Shown piece by piece: positions 12,395 to 22,734 of a stretch of 64,000 bases of DNA (the stretch's first letter is position 1; each line of letters starts with the position of its first letter). The stretch is from Henricia sp. BOLD:AAB3569 (Eukaryota; Echinodermata; Asteroidea; Spinulosida; Echinasteridae): NCBI GenBank assembly GCA_037783545.1, contig JBBELK010000003.1, positions 3,782,001 through 3,846,000 of the forward strand, written 5' to 3'. Below the pieces are notes generated by a model. That model saw only the letters and a list, made by a program, of their open reading frames with translations. It made no database searches and was not told the DNA's origin. The position numbers were made by a program, and so were the translations under genes.

Positions 12395-12424
12395 ATTTCT
12401 CGTATTGGTCATGGAGGCTGCCAT
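12395..12424 (-). CDS. L1 putative first exon (MAASMTNTRN)
   Basis: ATG in an AAG-ATG-GCA context, ten codons, then AAT followed by a GTGAGTTGG donor. The exon could instead be 5' UTR. In the frame that fits E1 there is no ATG, only an upstream TAA. Confidence 0.35.
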
Positions 12425-13012
12425 CTTGGGTTTGTTTGTATTAGGGCGCCCTCTTTTTAGAGAATCGGTCTGCTTAAAACACATAATGAATATTCATAAA
12501 CGATACTTTTAGTGTGGCAAGAGACACGCCCCTGACACGTTCTTTTACGGCAAATATTATATAGCGCCCTCAACGTCGTAAATAACAAACCACTCCCAGC
12601 CGATTATTAAACCACCTATTAAATATTCATAAGTTAGACCGGCCGTTAATGACACGCCCCCGATGTGCTTCTTTACAGTAAATATTACAGCGCGCCCTCA
12701 ACGTCATGTTATAACAAACGACGACATGCTTTAGCTGGATCCGAATTAGTGGCCTTTGGCTGTGGCTGTAGGCCTAACTGTTTCTAAGGATTGTCATTGT
12801 CCACCCGTAGCAACAGCATAGCAACAGCCAAAGCTACTAATTCGGATCCAGCCTTTCTTTACGGTAAATAATATTATAGAGCGCCCACAACGTTGGGTTA
12901 TCATTCAGGGGCGTGTCTCATTGACGGCCGACGCAGTTTATAAATATTTATGAGATGTTTTAATAATCGGCTGGGAGTGGTTTGTTATGATAATATGACC
13001 ACAAGAATCAAA
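12425..13012. promoter_or_regulatory. Candidate bidirectional promoter, 588-bp head-to-head spacer
   Basis: Spacer between two oppositely oriented ATGGCNGCC first exons. A motif around TCGGCTGGGAGTGGTTTGTT occurs as a near-perfect inverted pair (about 12583-12612 and 12956-12988), so both halves descend from the same promoter. The CAAGATGGC and CAAAATGGC contexts resemble YY1 sites, which occur at TATA-less promoters. Two MITE-like segments with TTTACGG and GCGCCC motifs and a 119-bp hairpin are embedded. Promoter activity is inferred. Confidence 0.4.
12734..12852. mobile_element. Hairpin element in promoter spacer
   Basis: 119 bp, inverted ends GCTGGATCCGAATTAGT. It sits at the symmetry axis of the divergent promoter. 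Confidence 0.7.
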
Positions 13013-13039
13013 ATGGCGGCCCGCATGAGATCCGCAAAG
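13013..13039 (+). CDS. R1 putative first exon (MAARMRSAK)
   Basis: ATG GCG GCC CGC ATG start, nine codons, ending AAAG before a GTTAGTTGA donor. It is homologous to the L1 exon in opposite orientation. The overlapping ATGGCGGCC is a YY1-like motif, so this may mark a transcription start rather than a translation start. Confidence 0.35.
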
Positions 13040-13365
13040 GTTAGTTGAAAAAAAAATAAAATTAAAAAGCTTTAAAAAGCAATGATTTTGGTGAGAAGAC
13101 TCCCTAAACTTATTAACCATAGGATAAACATGATAAAGGGCTAAGTTGAAGCAGAACTTTCCCGACTCTTGCCACCTTAAACACCTCCATGAGTCCATTC
13201 AAACATTTTCAATTTCATTATTGATTAAAATTTATAATAATAAAATTATGGACCAATTGGACTTAAAGACTTTTGAAACGCGTGGTGGCAGCAAACAGAC
13301 AGGTCCTTTTCCATTGTTTACGTGACGTTTGAGCTAAAGAGTGCGTACTCAATTTGACGTAGACA

Positions 13366-13715
13366 ATAGACCCCTTGCACGGCGGCCATGACAGACATGA
13401 CAGAGGGCAGGTTTTCAAATTTAAATGATGTGACACAATAGACCCCTTGCACGGCGGCCATGACAGAGGACAGGTTTTCAAATTTAAATGATGTGACACA
13501 ATAGACCTTATGCACAGCAGCCATGACAGAGGACAGGTTTTCATATTTAAATGATGTGACAATAGATCCAAAATGTGCCTACTTGTGCATGACACACTGT
13601 GACAATGTGACTGCCCTCTGTCATGGCCGCCGTGCATAAGGTCTATAGTGCCTACTCGTGCATGACGCACTGTGACGTGACTGCCCTCTGTCATGGCCGT
13701 CGTGCAAGGGGTCTT
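13366..13715. mobile_element. Compound family G cluster, R1 first intron
   Basis: Three left ends in tandem (about 13366, 13438, 13500), then a centre and two right ends (about 13647 and 13715). The end repeats alternate with AAATTTAAATGATGTGACAC. Confidence 0.7.
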
Positions 13716-14226
13716 AGTAGGAAAAGTACCGGTTTGTTTGCTGCCACCAACATGACCATGCAAGCATCTCAAATGTCTCTCAGCAGACAAAATTTCCCAA
13801 CTTGCTCAAAATGATGCTGTGGTTTTAAATAATCAAAAAAGAACTATTACCATTTTTTGATTAAAGTTACTCTCCCAGGCCCATTGTCGACAAACATTTT
13901 GCTCTGCACGATCCGTCTGCAAGGTCGAAGGGGGCGAAAGGGCAATCAAATATGGCACATAGGTTAAGCAAGCCTTTACATGCTGAAAATTGCCCAAATA
14001 CAGACGGACTAAATCTAACCTGTTCATTGATCAGGCACAAATACATAATATTTTAGACGAGCACAGCTCGTACCGTGCCGGTATGTGCAGAAGAAATGAC
14101 CTAGACAGTTTAGATTGTGAATCCCCCCTCCCCCACACCACTTCCAAAGTATGTCACTGATATGTCAGGCTACCTAATTTCATTTTAGCATTTCTCAAAC
14201 GTGTTTCTTTTTTGGGGGGTGGGGTT

Positions 14227-14247
14227 GGGGGGGGGGGGGGGGGGGGG
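14227..14247. repeat. G homopolymer upstream of E0
   Basis: 21 consecutive G within a G-rich stretch, about 80 bp before the E0 acceptor. Confidence 0.9.
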
Positions 14248-14329
14248 TGGGCAGTTAATAATCATATATCGATATTAAAAATAATGCTATTTGCCACATT
14301 GATGTGATCTTTTCTTGTTTTCATTACAG

Positions 14330-14410
14330 ATTTCATTGAATTGCCAGAATCCGAATCCAGAATCTCCATGCCATTCCAAGCAATAAGTCGTGGTTGGAGT
14401 CATCCAACAG
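14330..14410 (+). pseudogene. Exon E0 of the 82-nt family (R1 only)
   Basis: Acceptor TTTTCATTACAG and donor ACAG/GTAAAT bound an 81-nt exon. Its 3' half aligns with E3 (shared AGC, TTG GAG TCA codons, giving SNKSWLES against SDVSRLES). In that frame the third codon is TGA, as in E3. It is found only here; the mirror site was deleted. Confidence 0.4.
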
Positions 14411-14535
14411 GTAAATATATGCATTTTAGCCAAAATTGAAAATGTTCTGTGGATTCCTGCACAAAATAATGGACTTCATCAAACAAACTTGGTTACAGTT
14501 CGTCACAGTGAATATTCCTATAATATAAAACTTAT

Positions 14536-15318
14536 TCAGAAAACACTCTTTTCCCAACTTGAAGATCTTGACTTTGCGGATGACCTTGCTGCTCTCTCCA
14601 CTAAACATTGCCATCTACAGGAGAAGACCAATAGGCTCATCAAATTTGCCAAGCAGACAGACTTGAACATCAACACTTCCAAGACCCAGGTCATGTACAT
14701 CATTTCCACCCCAGATGCACCAATTACAGCAGATGGTGAACCACTTGACTTTGTTGAGGAATTTACCTACCTGGGTAGCCTCGTCGCAAAAGATAATGCA
14801 GCGCATAAGGACATAAAAGTAAGGCTTGGGAATTAAGCTCGTGGTGTCTAAATTTGCAAGACTCCAGCCTGTATGGAAATCAAAACAGTACAACTTAAGA
14901 ACAAAGCTCCGACTGTACAACAGTATGGCTCCGAGTGCTGGAGAGTGGTAAAGACCGATATGGATAAGATCAACCCTTTCCACAATGGCTGCCTGAGAAA
15001 AATATGTCGCATCTTCTGGCCCAACAAGATCACAAACAAAGAACTGTATAAGAAAACAAAGAGCCAGAGTGTAGTGCTGGAGATAAAACGCCGCCGGATC
15101 CGATGGCTCGGGCATGTTCTCAGAATGGACCAAAGCCGTATTGCCAAAACTGCCCTCAGATGGACACCATCTGAGAAAAGGACTGTAGTAGCCGAGCTGA
15201 AAGAGATGGGTCTGACATTGGGCGAGGCACAATATGCAGCGAAGGACCGACCCAGATTGAAGCAAATTGTTGACGCCTTATGTCCCACTGGGGACGAAGA
15301 GGATTAAGTAAGTAAGTT
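14536..15318 (+). mobile_element. LINE 3' fragment, reverse transcriptase C-terminal part
   Basis: Starts at LEDLDFADDLA (the catalytic DD motif of reverse transcriptase), continues through FTYLGSLVAKDN, YGSECWRVVKTD and RIRWLGHVLRMD, and ends at a TAAGTAAGTAAG tail. It is 5'-truncated and shifted by stops after KVRLGN. 33 bp encoding KLGRPRTTWRR in arm 3 are deleted in frame. The GHVLRM and GRPRTTWRR motifs suggest an RTE-like or related endonuclease-type LINE. Subfamily is inferred. Confidence 0.8.
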
Positions 15319-16022
15319 ACTAAAAAAAATCCTGTGGTGTCAACTTGGAGCAAGTCCATCTTGTAAAAAATAGAGTCGACCCTGTTTAATTAGCTCTGCT
15401 GACTTCAGTTTATTCCCTAAAGGTTTAACCCTAATCACTGATTAAATAATGATCAACCCACTTCCAATCTGAAAAACATAAACCCTAAAAAACTTCCAAT
15501 CTGAAAAACCCTAAAACAAAACTAAACAAAAACACAGTTAATTGATTCAGAATTCAGTAGTGTTTATTCATAATTTAAGGTATGAAAGGCTTTTATGATT
15601 TGTGCACAATTAAATAAGAGGCAGCAGCTAAATTTATAGACATCATCCTGTCTTAGCCCATCCCAGAATTTAAGTTGAGATGGGTAATGCGGCTGCCTCA
15701 CTGCTATGGAAGTTAAGATCATTTCACCACTTCTTATGTTTGATTAAATTGGTATTAGAATTGCTTCAAGTTAAGACGACGGTAAACCCACTATAACATA
15801 ACTCTTAGTACCTTGGAAATTAGCACAACTCACAGATTTAGTCTACAATTTAATCTTCATTCTGTTAAAATATATCATCAACCCATCAACCCCAACACTC
15901 TTCAATCCTCCAAAATCAGTACGTTTTTTCACACACCTAAGAAAGTGAGGATTAAATCAGCTCAGATGATTTCTTCTAGTCCTTGCCTAATCAGTTTTTG
16001 TTTATTTATTTTTTAATTTCAG

Positions 16023-16104
16023 ATGTACGCCCACCTGACTATCTGAATATGGACCAGCTACGTGTTACTCCAAGCAAGATCTTGAAATTGGCATCAATGA
16101 TGAG
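16023..16104 (+). CDS. Exon E1 (R1), intact
   Basis: 82 nt between TTTTTTAATTTCAG and GAG/GTAATT. The open frame contains PPDYLNMDQLRVTPSK and a leucine-rich LKLAS end. Entry phase needs one upstream base; exit leaves AG. Confidence 0.5.
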
Positions 16105-16140
16105 GTAATTACTACATGTACATCAATCTGTCAGTTTAAC

Positions 16141-16283
16141 TTAAAGGCACAGGCTCGTCAATGCGCGCGTGAGGCCAAATTCGTGCCACGAAATATGCAG
16201 CTCCATGTCTTTGCTATGGAGTTGCGTATTTCGTGGCATGAATTTGGCCTTACGCGTGCATTGACGAGCCTCTGTGCCTTTAA
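16141..16283. mobile_element. TTAA hairpin MITE (family A), R1 intron
   Basis: Same intronic insertion in arm 2, 143 bp. Confidence 0.85.
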
Positions 16284-16482
16284 TGTGGGACAAGTCTGGA
16301 TTCTGTGCTGTTTTTTTCTTGCGTCGATTTGAATGAATTATGTCATTTAATATTGTTAAAAAAGCTGTACTTGTGTTCCTTGCTTGATCCCCAAGGTTCT
16401 CTCGCAGGGTTTGCGCAAATTGACTCTGATCATTTAGCAGTAATCTTGGTTTATGGCTTCTGACCCATACAGCAAAGATATT

Positions 16483-16730
16483 ATTTATTTATTTCACCTC
16501 CCAAATCATCAGCATAATCAACCCCAATTACAGAGTGGTATTTGAGAGAATATGAAGAAGACATGTTCAGTTTTAGAGGTGGGAGGAAAACCCCACACAA
16601 GCACGTGGGGGAAACCCATAGGACCAAGCAGAGATTGAACACCCAATTCCACATATTGACTCGGACAGGATTCGAACATATCCCACAGAGGTGGAAAGTG
16701 AGGAAAGCACTGCTACACCAACCTGATCCA
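16483..16730 (-). mobile_element. Second SINE family, arm 2
   Basis: Same insertion, on the minus strand. The B box is eroded to TGTTCGAATCC and a few bases before it are lost. Confidence 0.7.
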
Positions 16731-16910
16731 ACATATAGCCAGATTGACAATCACTGGCTGTGGTCTGAATCCAAATTTGCTGAAATATTGCTCAAGTATT
16801 TGCATTCTTCACTCAGCGAGACAAGAAACCATTTAATTATGTTATTAAATTAATTGCTTCTAGCAACTGATTAGGTCCTTGTCTTATCAGTTTTTGTATC
16901 TTTATTGCAG

Positions 16911-16994
16911 ATGAGCATCCACCCGACTGTCTGAATGTGGACCAGGGATATATGTTACTCCAAGCAAGATCCTAAAATTGGCGTCAATGACAAG
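16911..16994 (+). pseudogene. Exon E2 (R1), 2-nt insertion
   Basis: 84 nt. GGATATATG replaces GGATATG of L-type E2 and leads to a TAA in the exon. Splice signals TTTATTGCAG and AAG/GTAATT are intact. Confidence 0.45.
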
Positions 16995-17555
16995 GTAATT
17001 ACTGCAAAAAAGTTGTTAGTTAAATTAATGAGGGACAAGTGCTTTATTTTGTCCTACAAAAGCAGTATTGCCAGTAGAGGGCTGTGATTGCTTTTCACAC
17101 TGCATGAAATTCATGGTAAATACATTCGTCTGTTGGTAAAAGTTTGATGAGCCTGTGCCAAATCAAACTACATGTATTGTTAAATCCAGTGTGTCTGAGA
17201 CAGCTTGCAGGTCGTCTTCGCTCTTGTGCATAGTTTAAAATGTTCTGCATAATCAATTGGAAATTGGTTTAAAATAAGAGTTTTTGAAATCAGCTGCAGT
17301 GTGTTAACGGAGTTTATAATTTCACCTGGAATTTTGTGATATTTTGTTCCCAAATTTTAATTGGCCTCTTTGGAAACCTGTGTTAATTTATTTGCTGTGC
17401 CTGTGAAATAATGTTGTATGGAATTATGGCAGGCTGTACGTTTTATACATGTAGGTTTCCTGAAAGGTTAGCAACAAGCCATATGACTTTGGATCAGAGC
17501 AATTCTTGGCAGACCTCATCTCATTAATCCTCGTCTTTCTCTATTTTCATTACAG

Positions 17556-17636
17556 ATGACATTTAATTTGATCGTCGCAACCTGAACCATCTTCAAGTCG
17601 CCTCCAGCGATGTGTCCAGATTGGAGTCACTCAAAA
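17556..17636 (+). pseudogene. Exon E3 (R1), in-frame TAA
   Basis: 81 nt between TTTTCATTACAG and CAAAA/GTAAAT. The third codon is TAA here (TGA in arms 1 and 3). Confidence 0.4.
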
Positions 17637-18071
17637 GTAAATGTACTTGTATTTGGTTTAAATTCATGCGACTAGACCAGAAAATAATTTCCACAGAGCT
17701 AAAGCAGCTTCATAAAAATCATCAAGAAACAGTCCATTTCCTTTTCATGGCTCAAAAAGCTTAATCATTCTAGTCAAATTTATCCCATTGTAAATTTATC
17801 AAATACACGATAGCACAGTTGGCCTTTCCTTTACCATTTATTTCAAATGCATTTGGTGTGGAAATATTCTGTATGGTCTAGAAACATGAGTTTAATATTT
17901 GTCAGATTTTAATCATTTTTTATGAGATAACATTATGTAATTTGTGACCAAATACTCATTGTTTAACCAAGCTCAAAAGGCTACAACCCCAAAATATTTT
18001 GTTTTGGAAATTACAGTTTTAGTAAACCAAAAAATGGACCATTATTTAAATAGTGAAATGAATGATGTTTG

Positions 18072-18310
18072 GGAGTGGGGATGCCCCAAACATTGTCCAT
18101 CTCTCCCCTGGAGTGGGGATGCCCCAAACATTGTCCATCTCTCCCCTGGAGTAGAGATGCCCCAAACATTGTCCATCTCTCCCCTGGAGTGGGGATGCCC
18201 CAAACATTGTCCATCTCTCCCCTGGAGTGGGGACGCCCCAAACATTGTCCATCTCTCCCCTGGAGTGGGGATGCCCAAAACATTGTCCATCTCTCCCCTG
18301 GAGTGGGGAT
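18072..18310 (-). repeat. 38-bp minisatellite, arm 2
   Basis: About 6.3 units, the shortest of the four arrays. The right flank TTTCCCATAAT is conserved with the other arms. Confidence 0.95.
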
Positions 18311-18680
18311 TTCCCATAATTAAATTTGTATGCTGATTCTGAATTACATTAAACTGTAAATACCAAATGTTCAGGCTGAGAGCAGTGGATTTTGCAGAAC
18401 TGGTGTGGATAAAGTATATTTATCAAAAAGACAAATTCTGCATTTTTTTTTGTGGATGTAGAAACATTCTCTTCCAACTAAAATTAAAAATTACAAAAAT
18501 GCAGTCAATCCATTTTTTAAACATTTTGTTTTTTTAAATATGAGTGACTTTGAAAATTTGGTACCTTTTTTTGGGGGGTGGGGGACGGGAGGTGTCAGTA
18601 AGACGTGTACAATATACCCACTGCTCTTAGTTTGTTCATTTTGTAACCAGCTCAATTCAAATTGGACATTTAAGTAGAAA

Positions 18681-18887
18681 ATGATTCCGTCTATATACAC
18701 AGTACTCTTGAAAGTCGTAATCACTGTACTGCTTTTGTTATTCAAACAAGAGTGTGCAAACTCGGCAAAATGGGAATCATGGCTAAATCTGTTTGATGCT
18801 TTCGGCCGAAGAGAAATCAAAATGACCAAAGTGTTGCTGCATTCTACGTACGTTGAGTACATTGTTGGTTGTTTTTTGTTTGGATAG
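18681..18887 (+). CDS. Small ORF with hydrophobic N terminus (doubtful)
   Basis: 68 codons starting MIPSIYTVLLKVVITVLL, a signal-peptide-like hydrophobic stretch, then ANSAKWESWLNLFDAFG. The VLLKVVITVL to LLHST part is retained in all four complete arms (minus strand near 8570-8720 and 38690-38850; plus strand 48412-48618). Arms 1 and 3 differ from arms 2 and 4 by small indels at both ends. No acceptor or family is recognised; arm 4 has a GTAATC donor-like site after the DAFGQK codons. It may be chance. Confidence 0.15.
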   Translation: MIPSIYTVLLKVVITVLLLLFKQECANSAKWESWLNLFDAFGRREIKMTKVLLHSTYVEYIVGCFLFG

Positions 18888-19292
18888 AGCTGGTTTGAAT
18901 TGTTCTATTTATGCTTAATATGCCTGTATGTGAGCATGAGAATTACTCCCATGCAGCGAACCCATTCGATCCTAGTCATCTTCAAATCAAAGAAGCAACT
19001 CCATATTCAAGAATCAATCTTTATTTATTGTATTACATTACATGCTACACTTGTTGGCATCACACACTCTCAAAATCTGGTTTAGTTTTTTTTTTTACAA
19101 ATTCCCACTAAATTTTCTTTGCAATTCACTCCTTGATATATTGAAGATATTGCCTGCGACTAAAGTATTAGTCAAGAATCAATTCTGGTTGAATGTTTTG
19201 GGGATAATTCTCATGCTTAGTTCTTTATGATGTATTTAACTTTCTATAATGTATTTGAATAATGTTCTCTGTACTCCTATACACACTCTCTG

Positions 19293-22200
19293 GCTGTGCA
19301 AACGTGTGCTGCTGATCGGCGCCCTCTACTGTCTGCGATGTGTGACAACCAATAATGACCCAAGTGCTGTGGTTGATACGCCCTCTGTTGAGTGAAATCT
19401 GCCAATGTACTGCTGTTGTTCTACTTCACCAGTGTCCTGCCCCATATGATTTGACAAGCTGAGCTCAGAATGTCTTGCCTCAAAAGCCACAATCATCGAG
19501 AAGAAGGGATTCCTATTGCCTGCTTTAGTTCTGTGAGTACCTGTGTGGTTTGGTGTAGTGGACTGAAGACCATTGCACTTTTTCCACTTTTTTTCTTGAT
19601 CATTTTGTTGTTCTGAGTTGGTACCCGTCACTCTTGGTTCCTACGTAGCCAAGTCTCTCTTTCGGCAGGGTCATAATGACCAACCATTTCTCACAGGACA
19701 TCTTCTGTTGATCTGAGGGGGCTCTTGACCTGACGGATGATGGAGACATCTACCCAGTTGATGATGTGAAGGTCAGAGAAATGACATTCTAAGATGGTTG
19801 CCCTTTTCATGTATGATCAAACCTTCCACTTGGTGAACAGAAACTAGGGTTTTTGCATTGGATTCACTTGTGTATGGTACAGGAAATATCAAAGATAACA
19901 TTGGGATCATGAAGTATTTTAATACCTTGTTTTTTTAATGTGAGTTAGGACATTCTGTAGTACTCCGTAAATCAGTAGATAATCCTAAACTAAAACTATT
20001 AACTAATGATAAATAGATGTAAATATTATACAAATATCAGGCTAAATCAACACATTATTCTGAACACAAAAGCTAAATTCTCAAACAGCATTGTCATGTT
20101 TAAACCGCTAAATTTGTTTCTCAGATCTTAAATAGTGCTCACTTAAATTTCAATGTACGTGGTTTAAATGTTTTCAGCTTTTAAATACAAGTAAGACACA
20201 GGGTTAATCCTAAACCAGGTAATTGCAAGAAAAATAAAATAAGTAAGACACAGGGTTGTGTGGTCTAGTGGGTATGAAGCGGGTTCGAGCCCCACTTCGA
20301 CCAACGCGTCTGTGTCCCTGGGCAAGGCACTTAATCCCAGTTGCCTCGTCAACCCAAGCGATATATGGGAAGCTGTTACGGGGAATGCCACAATCCAACT
20401 GCTGATAGGGTTGTGCGCCTGACCAGCAGCCACCTAGTTGAAGCAAAATGGTTCTGGTGATTCCCTGATGGCAGCGGTAATAATGGTAACAGCGCCTTGA
20501 GCACCCTGCAGGGTGGATATGTGCGCTATACAAATCTAATCATTATCATCATTTTTAATCCTAAATCAGATTAATGCTACAATAGTACAAATAAATAGAA
20601 TTAAAATTAAAATCCAAATTTAAGAAAATAAAAATAAACCTGTATGTATTCTTAGAAAGGGAAGGCACTGTAGCCCGTTTCATCATATTATTTTTTTGTA
20701 AAATGAGAAAGTCAGTAATAATCATTTGTCACACATTCTCAGGTCTAAATAAATGTCATAGTTTTGTTTTTGTAAAGTACGGAATAGTGACCATAAACCC
20801 GCTTAGATAATCAAGACACATTCATCAAGTTAAATTCTTAAACTCAAACAATTTTACTGTTGAGAAGTTTGCACATTTTCCATTCCCTGAACATAAACAT
20901 AAGTACAGTTAAGGGCGTTGTATCAAGGCAGTTTGTGCATGTTACTCAGGGACGAGTGTTGTGGACGAGTATTGCAATCTAAGATGTGTTTTGGGCTTAG
21001 TGGTTAACGGTAATAACTACCTAAAGTTAATAATCCATTGGTAAAAATTACCTGCTTAGTCGATAAAGCCAGGCTCACTAAACAAAAAGTCTGTCAAGTC
21101 TGTCAGACAAAAATCTCCTAGTGTAAGACAGGCCGTAACCATGCTCACTCCAACACAAGATCCTACATAACTAAAAAGGCATCTAAGACGTACATGTAGT
21201 TTTGTACTCGTTCTAATAAGCAGTTAATTAAAGTGAAATTTCCTTCACATGGCAAACATTCAAGTATGGTAGTGTTCTTGTTCTAGTACATTTATGTCCT
21301 TTCTATGGAAGATAAGTTTAACAATGAAACACTCATCTGTTGTCTAACGATGTAGTCAACAATGTGGACCACAATGTTTTGAACTGCTAGTCTTCATCAG
21401 GTAGTTACTGGTCCATATTATTGACTGCATCATGAGCCAACAGATCATGATTGTATTATTGTTATTCAATAACCACAATGAATATACCTATTTCGTTCTT
21501 AGATAAATTTAAATAACATATTTTGTTCAGTTTAGTTTATAGGTCAGGTTGATTAAAGTCATATTAATGTGAATGTAGCTAATAATGGACATCTTTAAGT
21601 TATTTTTCACAAATGTAACATATCAGCAAATATAATTATTTCCTATGATGTCTCAGCAGACACCTTAGATAATAAATGCATTATGTAAATCACTTTTTAA
21701 ATTGATATATGAAGTACGACAGCAAGTCCTAACTCATGTTAAAAGAACGAGGTATTAATTACTTCATGAACGCAGTCTTATCGTTGATATCTCCTGTGCC
21801 ACACACAAGTGAAACCAATGTAAAAATCAGAGTTTCTGTTCACCAAGTGGAAGTTTTGTTCATGTATGAAACGGACAGCCATGTTAGAATGTCATTTCTC
21901 TGACCATCACATCATCAACTGGGTAGACGTCTCCATCATCCATCAGGTCAAGAGCCCTCTTAGATCAACAGAAGATGTCCTGTGAGAAAAGGTTGGTCAT
22001 CTTGACCCTGCCGAAAGAGAGACTTGGCTACGTAGGAACCAAGAGTGACAGGTACCAACTTAATATGACGAAATGGTCGGGAAAAATGGTGGAAAAGGGT
22101 GCAATGGTCCTCAATCCACTATACCAAATCACACAGGTCCTCACAGAACTAAAGTAGACAATAGGAATTTTTTATTCTCTATGATTATGGTTTTTGAGGC

Positions 22201-22385
22201 AAGACATCCTGAACTCGGCTTGTCAAATCATATGAGGGCAGTACACTGATGAAGCAGAACAGCAGCAGTACATTGGCAGATTTCACTCAACAGAGGGCGT
22301 ATCAACCACAGCTCTTGAGTCATTATTGGTTATCACACATCGCAGACAGTAGAGGGCGCCGATCAGCGGCACACGTTTGCACAGC
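19293..22385. mobile_element. Foldback element, arm 2
   Basis: Same element, 3.09 kb, SINE on the plus strand. The MSCEKRLVIL frame is open at 21975-22157. Confidence 0.7.
20251..20554 (+). mobile_element. tRNA-derived SINE, arm 2 (head deletion)
   Basis: As in arm 1, but about 20 bp of the anticodon-arm region are lost between two GGG runs (AAGCGGG joined to GGTTCGAG). A and B boxes survive. Confidence 0.75.
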
Positions 22386-22734
22386 TTCTTTTTTTTTAAA
22401 ACAATTTTTTTGGAAAAAAAATTGAAAAGGGGTTCCCCTTGAATAAAATTTCTGAAATACAAACCTACCCTCCCTTGTCTTTATTTTGGTGTAAATTTTA
22501 AAAGCCCCTCCCATCCAAAAGGTGGGAGGAACTTTTAAAACGTGGTTGATCAAGGATTCTTCCAAATGGAAGAAAGAGGCTACATCCCTCTATTGAAATG
22601 CTGCTCACAATGCAACTTAACCAGGTCATTAGCATGCAACCTCAATGCATATTAATTAATATATGCAAAGAGATTATATGCAAATGACTTGAAGTCACAT
22701 TGTGAAGCTGCATTACAATGAGCAATGTAGCCTC

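Larger units (their letters stand above)
10218..12424 (-). pseudogene. L1 locus: short-exon gene, E1 frameshifted
   Basis: Unrecognised gene-like locus read leftward. The proposed first exon is 12395-12424, followed by E1 (11782-11868), E2 (10864-10945) and E3 (10218-10298). Each exon has AG acceptor and GT donor dinucleotides. E1 contains a 5-nt insertion, AAATT, that breaks the frame. E2 is open throughout in the frame that leaves one base to the upstream exon. E3 has a TGA at its third codon. I infer decay or noncoding transcription; function unknown. A TTAA MITE and a SINE lie in the introns. The divergent partner is R1. Confidence 0.4.
13013..17636 (+). pseudogene. R1 locus: short-exon gene, E2 frameshifted
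   Basis: Divergent partner of L1. The proposed exons are 13013-13039, E0 14330-14410, E1 16023-16104, E2 16911-16994 and E3 17556-17636. E1 is open; E2 carries a 2-nt AT insertion. The E0-E1 intron contains a dead LINE fragment. If translation began at the first-exon ATG, joining to E1 would stop after seven E1 codons. The other frame is open across exon 1 and E1 but has no ATG in exon 1. So a conventional coding model is not established. Confidence 0.4.

Noticed and set aside
14615-15265. 216-codon minus-strand frame
   Set aside because: It lies antisense to the LINE reverse-transcriptase fragment, whose motifs are on the plus strand.
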